Source: an uncultured Clostridia bacterium
Lineage (GTDB): Bacteria; Bacillota; Clostridia; Lachnospirales; CAG-274
NCBI GenBank assembly: GCA_947624015.1
Contig: CANQIA010000001.1
Location: 81,657-145,656, forward strand
Direction: 5' to 3'
DNA: 64,000 nt
Shown: positions 56,723-64,000 of the stretch, one piece after another
Layout: every line of letters begins with the position of its first letter
Position numbering within the stretch: position 1 is the stretch's first letter
Program-made: the position numbers and the translations under genes
Notes under the pieces: model-generated
What the model saw: only the letters and a program-made list of their open reading frames with translations
The model's database searches: none
Told to the model about the DNA's origin: nothing

Positions 56723-57999
56723 TGCAAAGGAGAACTCTTATTGTGATAAGTATAAATAGTGCATGTGTAGATAATATAAATATAGATGAAACTTGGAATT
56801 TTGCAGATGGTAAAGAATTATTGATGCACACTATTCATGCTTATCCTGCTAAATTCCCTGCATTTATTGCTTCAAAAGCTTTTGAATATGCAAAGGATGA
56901 AAAAGTATCAGTAAATACTGTTGCAGACATATTTTGCGGATGCGGGACTGTGGCTTTAGAGTCTAAAGTACATAATAAAGAATTTTGGGGATGTGACATT
57001 AATCCTGTTGCTACATTAATAGCGCAAGTAAAAAGTACTTCGTATAACATTGTTAAATTAAACAATTATTATGATATTATAATAGAGCAAATAAGCAATT
57101 CAAATTATAGCGATGAAATTTATGATAATGCAAATGAGAGATTAAAATATTGGTTTAAAAAAGATAATTATATTGAATTATATAAAATAAAATCTGCAAT
57201 TGATATATTGCCGAATGGTAAATACAAAAAGGCTTTTTTATGCATTTTTTCTTCTATATTAAAATCATGCTCTAAATGGTTGTCCAAATCAATAAAGCCT
57301 CAAGTCGATCCTCAAAAAAAGACATTGAATGTATTGCATGCATTTTCATTGCAATATAATAAATTCATAAAATCTGTAAGAGAAACAACGGAGATGCAAC
57401 ATAATCCAAAAGTTGTAATAAAAAATAACAACTTTTTGACTATAAGGAAATTACCGGCAGTAGACTTGTTAATAACGAGTCCACCATACGTTACATCTTA
57501 TGAATATGCTGATTTACATCAATTATCCTCGTTGTGGTTAAATTACACAGATGATTATAGAAATTTACGAAAGGGATCGATTGGAAGCACATATAATAGT
57601 GAGGAAGTTAAAGATTGCTTTGCTGATTTAAACAATGTTGGCAAAAAAATAGTACAAAGTTTAATAAAAAATGATAAAATGTGTGCTAAAACACGGTCTG
57701 TCGCACGGTATTATTTAGACATGCAACATGTCGTCCAAAGATGCTCTAAAATGATTAACCCAAAGGGAATGGCTTTTTTTGTAGTTGGTGATACGGAATA
57801 TAAAGGAGTCAAAATAATGAATTCCGAGCATCTTATACAAAGTATGATAGACTGTGGATTTTCTGATCTAAAGATAGCAAAAAGAAATATATCAAATAAG
57901 GTGTTAACTCCATATAGAGACGAAACTGGAAAATTTTCTTCTGACAAAACCAAACGAACTATATATCATGAAGAACTAATTATTAGCGGAAGGAAGTGA
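56722..57999 (+). CDS. site-specific DNA methyltransferase (TSPPY type)
   Basis: 425 residues if started at the ATG overlapping the regulator stop; a GTG at 56743 with AAAGGAG upstream is an alternative. SAM-binding motif I appears as ADIFCGCGTVALES (68-81) with acidic WGCDINP following. Motif IV is TSPPY (252-256), the form usual for N4-cytosine (some N6-adenine) enzymes of the beta class, with I before IV. FFVVGDTEYKG lies near the C-terminus. HAYPAKFPAFIA near the start is the FxGK-like motif X region of this group. The recognition sequence is unknown. Strongly AT-rich compared with gdhA. Confidence 0.87.
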   Translation: MQRRTLIVISINSACVDNINIDETWNFADGKELLMHTIHAYPAKFPAFIASKAFEYAKDEKVSVNTVADIFCGCGTVALESKVHNKEFWGCDINPVATLIAQVKSTSYNIVKLNNYYDIIIEQISNSNYSDEIYDNANERLKYWFKKDNYIELYKIKSAIDILPNGKYKKAFLCIFSSILKSCSKWLSKSIKPQVDPQKKTLNVLHAFSLQYNKFIKSVRETTEMQHNPKVVIKNNNFLTIRKLPAVDLLITSPPYVTSYEYADLHQLSSLWLNYTDDYRNLRKGSIGSTYNSEEVKDCFADLNNVGKKIVQSLIKNDKMCAKTRSVARYYLDMQHVVQRCSKMINPKGMAFFVVGDTEYKGVKIMNSEHLIQSMIDCGFSDLKIAKRNISNKVLTPYRDETGKFSSDKTKRTIYHEELIISGRK

Positions 58000-58003
58000 A
58001 ATA

Positions 58004-60202
58004 ATGAGTGAAAGTTTGCCAATACGCCCATATGCAAGACTAATAACTATGTTAGGAGACCAGCTTATTAAAAATGAAACCATCGCATTAATAGAAATTA
58101 TTAAAAATTCATACGATGCGGATGCTTCTTGGGTGAAAGTTAGTTTTGTAGATTTTAATAAAAACGGTTCGATAAATAAGAATAGCAAAATAATAATAGA
58201 AGATGACGGTTGTGGTATGGATGAGTTCATTCTAAAAAAACATTGGCTTAATCCTGCCACTCCAGACAAGTTAAAAAGAAAGAACGAAATAACACCTAAA
58301 GGTAGAATTCTTCAAGGGGAAAAAGGAATTGGACGATTCGCTGTATTTAAACTAGGTAAGAATATTAAAGTGATTACTAGGCGAGAGAATCAAGATATTG
58401 AAAATCAGTTGATATATAATTTTTCGGAATATGATGATAATTTTTTGTATGAAAATGGACAGGAAAAAGAATTGTATCTTGATGATTTGACAGTGTCCTT
58501 TGAAAAAGAAAAGCCACAATTTATTGTTGAGAAAAAGGTTGAATTAGGTAGCATTATAAAAAGGCGTAAACCTCATGGTACAATTATTGAAATTTGCGAT
58601 TTGAAATCCAACTGGACATCTGCGCGTATTAGCAAGGTGCAGAATGAAATAGGGAAAATGCAGCCCATTTTCTCGGATGATGATAATAGCGATTTTAATG
58701 TTTGGATATATATGAATGGCAACATCCATATATCTCAGGAAAAATACAAAGAAAAGCTAAAGAGCTGTCTGAATTATAAATCGGTATTTAAAATTACGGA
58801 AGGAAAATTTACATCTGCTACTAATAGCATTAAATTTCTCCTTAATGGTCATCCAATAGAACTGGATTTTGATTCTCCTGAGATAAATGGATTAAAGCAA
58901 TTTAAAGAATACTTTAAATACCCTAACTATAAAACAGAATGTGGAGATTTTGGATTTGAATTTTATGTTTTTGATTTTAACATAAATACAGAAAATGATT
59001 CAAGATATATGTTAGACAACGAAGAAAAGAAGATTATAAAGGAGCATCGAATATATTTATATAGAGATCATGTTCGTGTGATGCCATATGGCGATCCTGA
59101 TGATGATTGGTTAAAGGTTGATATGACCCGTGGCACAGTAAGTGCGGCTGAGTTTTTAAGTAATGACCAAGTTGTAGGTTGTGTATATATTTCTCAGAGT
59201 GGAAATCCTCAGCTTAAAGACAAAACAAATAGAGAAGGACTAATTGAGAATGGTCAAGCGCTTGGAGATTTTATAAATATTTTACAACTGATTTTGAAAT
59301 ATATACGTAAAGGACCTTTTGCCAAATATCTTATTAACAAAAAAAGAAAAATAGAAATAGAGCAGTTAAAAAATGGAAAACCTCTATCACTCATAGAAAA
59401 TGCCAAAAAAAAATATAAAGATAACACTGAAGTGCAGAATTTTTTATGTAACTTTGAAAAAAGTTATAAAAAAGAGTACAGTATATTAAATGAACGTATT
59501 AAAAAAACAGAGAATTTAGCAGCGGTAGGATTGTCAATTGAAACAGCATCGCATGATGTTATGTTATTTTTAGGAAAAACGATAGAATTACAAGATGCAA
59601 TAATAAAAGATTTAACGGTGGGCGAAGAAATAAACCACGATGAATTAATGTCTAGATTAACATTAATTAGAGGGAATCTTTCTATAGTACAAACCCAAAT
59701 GAAAGATATTCAACTTCTATTCCCATCAACGAAGTCGAGAACAAAAAATATTGATGTAAAATCTATACTTGAAAAAGTGCATGGACTGTATAAAAGACCA
59801 TTTAATAAATATAATATTGATTTTTCGGTTCAATGCACAAAAAATCCGTTGATTGTAAAAACGACAGATGCAGTATTATTACAAGTGTTAATAAATTTAT
59901 TTGACAATGCTCTGTATTGGTTGCAAACAATTATGAAAGAACGAAAAATAACCGTTTTATTAGATGGCAATGAACAAAGATTAATCTTTTCAGATAATGG
60001 TCCAGGAATAAAAGATGAAGATAAAAACTATATTTTTGAGGCATTTTATTCTGGCAAAGGTGAAGAAGGAAGAGGGCTAGGGCTATATATTGCAAGGCAA
60101 TTGTTAGAGAGATATGATTATACAATTGAGTTGGCTGAGTTCTCAAAAGATAAACTATTGAAAGGAGCTAACTTCGTAATAGAATTTTCTACCGAAGGAT
60201 AA
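58004..60202 (+). CDS. dual GHKL ATPase / histidine-kinase-like protein
   Basis: 732 residues, soluble. First GHKL module (about 10-250) of Hsp90/MORC type: N-box ALIEIIKNSYDAD (28-40), G1 DDGCGMD (67-73), G2 GEKGIGRFA (105-113). Middle region of unknown fold (about 250-500). Then a helix pair with His517 in SIETASHDVM, resembling a histidine-kinase phospho-acceptor H-box, and a second HATPase module with LLQVLINLFDNALYWL (N-box), DNGPGI (664-669), FEAFYSGK and GRGLGLYIARQLL (689 on). Two ATP sites plus an H-box suggest a sensor that both changes shape and phosphorylates the receiver protein encoded next. GGAAGG lies before the ATG. Confidence 0.85.
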   Translation: MSESLPIRPYARLITMLGDQLIKNETIALIEIIKNSYDADASWVKVSFVDFNKNGSINKNSKIIIEDDGCGMDEFILKKHWLNPATPDKLKRKNEITPKGRILQGEKGIGRFAVFKLGKNIKVITRRENQDIENQLIYNFSEYDDNFLYENGQEKELYLDDLTVSFEKEKPQFIVEKKVELGSIIKRRKPHGTIIEICDLKSNWTSARISKVQNEIGKMQPIFSDDDNSDFNVWIYMNGNIHISQEKYKEKLKSCLNYKSVFKITEGKFTSATNSIKFLLNGHPIELDFDSPEINGLKQFKEYFKYPNYKTECGDFGFEFYVFDFNINTENDSRYMLDNEEKKIIKEHRIYLYRDHVRVMPYGDPDDDWLKVDMTRGTVSAAEFLSNDQVVGCVYISQSGNPQLKDKTNREGLIENGQALGDFINILQLILKYIRKGPFAKYLINKKRKIEIEQLKNGKPLSLIENAKKKYKDNTEVQNFLCNFEKSYKKEYSILNERIKKTENLAAVGLSIETASHDVMLFLGKTIELQDAIIKDLTVGEEINHDELMSRLTLIRGNLSIVQTQMKDIQLLFPSTKSRTKNIDVKSILEKVHGLYKRPFNKYNIDFSVQCTKNPLIVKTTDAVLLQVLINLFDNALYWLQTIMKERKITVLLDGNEQRLIFSDNGPGIKDEDKNYIFEAFYSGKGEEGRGLGLYIARQLLERYDYTIELAEFSKDKLLKGANFVIEFSTEG

Positions 60203-60203
60203 A

Positions 60204-61541
60204 ATGATTATGAATATAGCAGAATTATTTAAAGGAATTGCTGTTATTATTGATGATGAAATTAAGGATGAAACTTCTAAAATTTATCACATCAAACAAA
60301 TGATAGAAAAAAGAAATATACCAGTTCTTGAGTTTGATGATATTCCAAGCGTGGATTTAATTCCTTCATTGGAACATTCTTCTTTTATTGTTTTAGACTG
60401 GGAATATTCCGACAATACAGAGAAAGATATGCAGAAGAGTGTTGATGAACGCATCTCTATACCAGCGACATTACAAGGTGAAAAGACAAAAATATTACTT
60501 GAATTTATAAGAAAAATCCTTAAGCATTTTATCCCAGTATTTATATTTACATCACACAATCCAGCAACGATTAGAGATGAGTTATTGGAGAAAAATTTAC
60601 CTATAAGTGATAAGAATAATCGTATTTTTATCAAATCAAAAAACGAATTATCTTCTGATGATATTTTGTTTAAATCTATTGAAGATTGGTTAAAACAAGT
60701 TCCGCCTGTTTATGTTTTAAAATCATGGGAACGCGTGATTATAAATGCGAAGAATCAATTATTTATCGAAATGAATAATTACTCACCGAGTTGGACTAAA
60801 ATAATTTGGGATTGTTTAAAGAATGATAGTATCGAAGCCAAAAATGAATTTGGTAAATTTATTACGCGTAATTTAGTCAATAGAATTTCTACATATGAAT
60901 TTGATGAAACAATTCTAGATAGTGGAGAATACGCGTCCAAAGAAGAGTTGGCGGCAGTTATCGAGGGTGAACGTTACATATCATATGATACCCAACCAGA
61001 TCAGGCATATACAGGAGATTTATTTAAGGAAAATAGCAAATATTTTCTGAATATTCGCGCTCAATGTGATTTATCTAGGATGGAACCTAACGGTACCTAT
61101 AATCCCGACTTGTACTTCATAGAAGGCAGAAGATTAGATAGCAAAGACATATTAACGAAGGAAATTTATTTTACAACAGAGAAGGAATTAGTATTTGACT
61201 CTAAAAAACGTTTTTCTTTAGATGAAATTAAAGATATGTGCGAAGAAGATCAAATTGATAATCTTAATAAGAATTTTAGACGAAGCAGAAATGCTCTTTT
61301 CTTTAAAAATGGAGAAATTCTAGAGAAAAAACCCGAAGTTGTCATTGCGTGTATAGCAGGCGAAACAGCAATAAAGTTTAATTTAAGGATAAAAGTTGAA
61401 AAGTTTGAAAAATTTAAAGATAAGCGGATAGGTAAATTATTACCTCCATATATCACTAGGATTCAACAAAAATGTTCTCAATATATCGTGCGTGAAGGTG
61501 TTATGCCAGTGCCAATTGAATTGTTTGCAGATTTTGAATGA
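60204..61541 (+). CDS. receiver-domain protein with unknown C-terminal domain
   Basis: 445 residues. Residues about 10-150 have the receiver pocket: acidic pair Asp17-Asp18 (AVIIDDE), phospho-acceptor-like Asp65 (IVLDWEY), Thr116-Ser117 (VFIFTSHN) and Lys144 (IFIKSKN). The receiver is long, with an insertion after the Asp strand. The C-terminal 280 residues match no DNA-binding output I know; visible segments are YTGDLFKENSKYFLNI followed by AQCDLSR, and PEVVIACIAGETAIKFNLRI. It starts one base after the GHKL stop, so the pair is co-translated. Probably the effector or switch of the system. Closed by a terminator. Confidence 0.82.
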   Translation: MIMNIAELFKGIAVIIDDEIKDETSKIYHIKQMIEKRNIPVLEFDDIPSVDLIPSLEHSSFIVLDWEYSDNTEKDMQKSVDERISIPATLQGEKTKILLEFIRKILKHFIPVFIFTSHNPATIRDELLEKNLPISDKNNRIFIKSKNELSSDDILFKSIEDWLKQVPPVYVLKSWERVIINAKNQLFIEMNNYSPSWTKIIWDCLKNDSIEAKNEFGKFITRNLVNRISTYEFDETILDSGEYASKEELAAVIEGERYISYDTQPDQAYTGDLFKENSKYFLNIRAQCDLSRMEPNGTYNPDLYFIEGRRLDSKDILTKEIYFTTEKELVFDSKKRFSLDEIKDMCEEDQIDNLNKNFRRSRNALFFKNGEILEKKPEVVIACIAGETAIKFNLRIKVEKFEKFKDKRIGKLLPPYITRIQQKCSQYIVREGVMPVPIELFADFE

Positions 61542-61545
61542 CTAA

Positions 61546-61585
61546 AAAAAGTTCATCGGGCGTACTAAACCCGATGGACTTTTTT
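61546..61585 (+). terminator. terminator of the island operon
   Basis: AAAAAGTTCATCGGG, nine-base loop, CCCGATGGACTTTTT: a 15-bp stem with one G-T pair. Confidence 0.9.
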
Positions 61586-62112
61586 AGATTACTATGCGAG
61601 TATCTTCAATAATACCAGTAGCATATATACAGAAGATTGCATCCTTTCAATCTTTTTATTTGTGTGCATGATATGGCTGACAATAAGCCTGCAGTTGCCT
61701 TAATTAATATATAATAATTAGTATTGGTATATCCATTTTTAACAGCCTTTAATTTGCGCCATGTTTTGCTTGCATGGATATAAACCGTTCCACCGTTATA
61801 AAATGTTCGCGTGTTAGGCTTTATTTTCTAGGTATAATGCATATGGTCAAAAAGAACTTGATTTTATACGGTTGAAACAGTCTAAAATATGGACATAGGC
61901 AGCACATTAGAACTGCTATTTTGAAGCGGGTATATTTAAGTTTAAAATTACAGGTTTTATACAGATTAAAATGCGCTACGATTTCATTGAATAGACGTAT
62001 CATACAAACAGCAAAAGAGCGTATTGAGTCTAAATTGATACACTCTTTTGTAATTCCATTTTGACAGACTGTCATAAAATTATTGATTATACTATCTTAT
62101 GTCACACCCTCA
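61586..62112. other. non-coding right end of the island
   Basis: About 530 bases without a credible gene; the only longer open stretch (61821-62075, minus) has no ribosome binding site and no recognisable sequence. It contains an inverted repeat CAAAAGAGCGTAT (62012-62024) with ATACACTCTTTTG (62038-62050), and a perfect odd palindrome TGACAGACTGTCA (62062-62074). Could be decayed DNA or the end of a mobile element. Confidence 0.45.
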
Positions 62113-62235
62113 TATGCGGTCCTTTTTTATGTGTCGATAAAATCGACACGCTTGAAAGAAATGCTTTTTGTAATTTCTTTCGGTTGTCTGAGGCACCTCC
62201 TATGCGGCTTTATGACACAAACTTGTAACTTGACA
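62113..62235 (+). repeat. 123-bp direct repeat, right copy (contains REP-like copy D)
   Basis: Copy of 56310-56432 with one difference. It carries the 3' half of the gdhA terminator, which is meaningless here, and the REP-like element at 62131-62181. Its last six bases are the -35 of the corC-like gene, showing this is the junction with the ancestral locus. Confidence 0.92.
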
Positions 62236-62258
62236 AGCTTATGGCGTTGCTATATGAT
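62230..62258 (+). promoter_or_regulatory. promoter of the CNNM/CorC gene
   Basis: TTGACA (62230-62235), 17 bases, TATGAT (62253-62258). The -35 is the end of the 123-bp repeat and the rest is unique. Confidence 0.65.
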
Positions 62259-62305
62259 ATAAAGAGGAATTTATTATATTTTGGGTAATAATGGAGGCAT
62301 ATATC

Positions 62306-63643
62306 TTGTTAAGCGACATAGTTGTTATACTGTTACTGATAATACTGAAGGGTATTGTTACCTGCTGTTCCACATCCGTATCGGTACTTGAGATAAAGAG
62401 AGCAAAATATATTTCCGATAAGGATAATCCCGACTGCGCAAAGCTTGAGCAGATATTGGAGAATTCGCAAAAATACACTAACTCCACAGGCGTGGTAAAT
62501 GCCTTTTTGGGCATAGTCATAGGCTTTATGCTGGGATTTCGCTTTGTAGACAAGCTTGTGCCTGTTGTAGCGGAGCTTTTGGAAACGGGGAAGGTAGTAT
62601 CCGAGACGGTAACTGCGGTACTTATAATAATAGTGGTAACATATTTCTTTGCAATGTTCAGCATAATAGTGCCTAAGAATATAGCCCATAAGATACCCGA
62701 TAAGGTAGTCCTTAAGCTTGGCTGGCTCATGAAGTTCATTATAACGGTGCTTACGCCGTTTATGGGAATAATAAACGTATCCTGCAGGATATTCAATATA
62801 TTTGCCGATGACGAGTATGATATTGAAAGCGACGTAAGTGAAAATGAAATACTTATGATGGTAGACGCAGGCGGAGAAAGCGGCAGCATTGACGAGCATG
62901 AAATGGAAATGATAAACAATATCTTTGACTTTGACGACAGAAACGCCGAGGAGATAGCCACTCACAGAAAGGAAATAGTCGCTCTGCCCATAGACGCCGA
63001 TGTAGACGATATAATAAATACCATAACCACCGAGAAATTCTCAAGGATACCCGTATATGAGGAAGATATAGACAATATAGTGGGCATACTTCATATAAGG
63101 GACTTTATTAACGCCATACTTACCGAAGGCAGAGAAAGCTTCAGCTTAAAGGATATTATAATGGAGCCTTTTTTCGTGCCTTCCACAAAGAAGGCGGACA
63201 GCCTTTTTGAAGAAATGCAGAAAAAGAAGGTGCATATGGCAGTAGTGGCTGATGAATACGGCGGCACTGCGGGCATAATAACAATGGAGGATCTTATTGA
63301 AGAGGTCATGGGCGAGATACAGGATGAATACGACGAGGAGGAACAGCCCGATATAACAGAGGTCACAGAAAATGTAACCGTTATAGAAGGCTCCGCAAGT
63401 CTTGACGATGTGGCAGAGACTCTGGATATAGAAATGCCTGTTGACGAATACGACACGATAGCAGGCTTTGTGGTAGGTCTTATAGACAAGATACCCGATG
63501 AGGAGGATGTGGACAAGACCGTTGACTACAAGGGCTATGTGTTCAGGATAGATAAGGTAGAGGATAAAAGGATAGCTCTTGTTACAGTAATAAAGAAAGA
63601 ACAAGAGGACTCCGAGCCTACCGAAGAAAAAGATAAAAAATAG
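62306..63643 (+). CDS. CNNM/CorC (HlyC) family transporter-like membrane protein
   Basis: 445 residues from the TTG at 62306, which has GGAGG eight bases upstream; an ATG at 62291 has only a weak site and would overlap that GGAGG. The N-terminal DUF21/CNNM domain has four hydrophobic segments (LSDIVVILLLIILKG to ITVLTPFMGIINV). It is followed by two CBS domains (about 200-320: RKEIVALPIDADVDDIINTI, KFSRIPVYEEDIDNIVGILH, AVVADEYGGTAGIITMEDLIEEVMG) and a CorC/HlyC C-terminal domain ending in an acidic tail. Likely a Mg2+ or other divalent-ion exporter. Its gene was probably adjacent to gdhA before the island arrived. Confidence 0.9.
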   Translation: MLSDIVVILLLIILKGIVTCCSTSVSVLEIKRAKYISDKDNPDCAKLEQILENSQKYTNSTGVVNAFLGIVIGFMLGFRFVDKLVPVVAELLETGKVVSETVTAVLIIIVVTYFFAMFSIIVPKNIAHKIPDKVVLKLGWLMKFIITVLTPFMGIINVSCRIFNIFADDEYDIESDVSENEILMMVDAGGESGSIDEHEMEMINNIFDFDDRNAEEIATHRKEIVALPIDADVDDIINTITTEKFSRIPVYEEDIDNIVGILHIRDFINAILTEGRESFSLKDIIMEPFFVPSTKKADSLFEEMQKKKVHMAVVADEYGGTAGIITMEDLIEEVMGEIQDEYDEEEQPDITEVTENVTVIEGSASLDDVAETLDIEMPVDEYDTIAGFVVGLIDKIPDEEDVDKTVDYKGYVFRIDKVEDKRIALVTVIKKEQEDSEPTEEKDKK

Positions 63644-63651
63644 CAAATTTT

Positions 63652-63976
63652 GAGCCGGTCGGACAGTCGCGCACACAGTGTGAGGAAAGTCCGGGCTCCA
63701 CAGAGCAGGGTGCCGGATAACGTCCGGTGGAGGCGACTCTAAGGAAAGTGCAACAGAAATAAACCGCCCCTTATAGGGTAAGGGTGGAAAGGCAGTGTAA
63801 GAGACTACCGCGCCTTTGGTAACAAAGACGGCTCTGTAAACCCCACCCGGAGCAAGTTCGGATTAAGACATTGGGGCTGCTCGTCCTGTCTTAAGGTTGG
63901 AACGCATGAGGTCATTGGCAACAGTGACACAAGATAGATGACTGTCTGAGACAGAACCCGGCTTACAGACCGGCTC
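63652..63976 (+). ncRNA. rnpB: RNase P RNA
   Basis: Catalytic RNA of tRNA 5' maturation. P1 is closed by GAGCCGGTC (63652-63660) and GACCGGCTC (63968-63976), nine perfect pairs. Conserved blocks GAGGAAAGTCCGGGCTCC near the 5' end, AACCCCACCCGGAGCAA in the middle and ACAGAACCCGGCTTAC at the 3' end are present. The about 325-nt length and layout suggest type A. It begins eight bases after the CorC stop; I see no convincing promoter in between. Confidence 0.95.
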
Positions 63977-64000
63977 AACCCATAATAAATAAAAGGCTTT

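Noticed and set aside
61821..62075. 84-codon minus-strand frame at the right end of the island
   Set aside because: No Shine-Dalgarno, biased composition and overlap with palindromes; treated as non-coding.

Overview
The window looks like a chromosomal segment of a low-to-mid GC, Gram-positive Clostridia-type Firmicute, probably a gut polysaccharide degrader. The evidence is two T-box riboswitches, a type A-looking RNase P RNA, SLH and dockerin modules, a pectate-lyase-like enzyme, an AzlCD exporter, the cysE-cysS-mrnC-rlmB gene order, and many GGAGG-type ribosome binding sites with some TTG and GTG starts. Pectin-degrading gut clostridia would fit, but no species can be named from the sequence alone.

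Layout. 1-4.9 kb (minus strand): a folate cluster (folC-HD fusion, folP, folB-folK fusion), then murA and the start of a WalJ-type hydrolase. 5.0-9.7 kb: an iron-sulfur-flavoprotein-like gene, then a minus-strand block of EamA transporter, proB, 5-formyl-THF cyclo-ligase, proA and sfsA. 9.8-14.2 kb: a tiny Cys-rich CGNN protein, a hairpin-rich spacer, secA and prfB. 14.3-20.7 kb (minus): azlCD, an Eco47II-like restriction-modification pair and dnaE. 20.9-23.3 kb: hisC and a secreted transglutaminase-like protein with a dockerin. 23.6-28.3 kb (minus): a Gld-like ABC system with a DUF4340 protein. 28.5-30.4 kb: three genes resembling a stranded piece of a phage tail or baseplate module. 30.5-35.1 kb: a large dockerin-bearing pectate-lyase-like protein (minus) and a PAS protein.

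35.1-48.0 kb is a branched-chain amino-acid operon: promoter, T-box with an ATC (Ile) specifier, ilvN, ilvC, cimA, leuC, leuD, leuB, an intrusive SLH gene and a lipase-like gene, ilvD, ilvB, terminator. The presence of cimA and the absence of leuA within the block suggest isoleucine synthesis through citramalate, which agrees with the Ile specifier. 48.0-52.8 kb (minus): a Cys T-box (TGC specifier), cysE, cysS, mrnC, rlmB and a geranylgeranyl-reductase-like flavoprotein. 52.8-56.3 kb: a DUF4127 protein and gdhA.

56.3-62.2 kb is the most unusual region. An AT-rich four-gene island lies between gdhA and a CorC/CNNM gene, flanked by 123-bp direct repeats with one mismatch. It encodes a C-protein-like XRE regulator with two operator-like palindromes over its promoter, a TSPPY-type DNA methyltransferase, a 732-residue protein with two GHKL-type ATPase modules plus a histidine-kinase-like His box, and a 445-residue protein with a complete receiver-type acidic pocket and an unknown C-terminal domain. 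No ordinary restriction endonuclease is present. My reading is a modification module coupled to a two-component-like signalling pair, probably for defence. The window ends with rnpB.

A second theme is direct repeats flanking inserted-looking segments: 123 bp around the island, 36 bp (a copy of the leuB 3' end) around the SLH gene, and 21 bp around a hairpin-rich spacer before secA. A REP-like double-hairpin element occurs four times, always just behind a gene or terminator.
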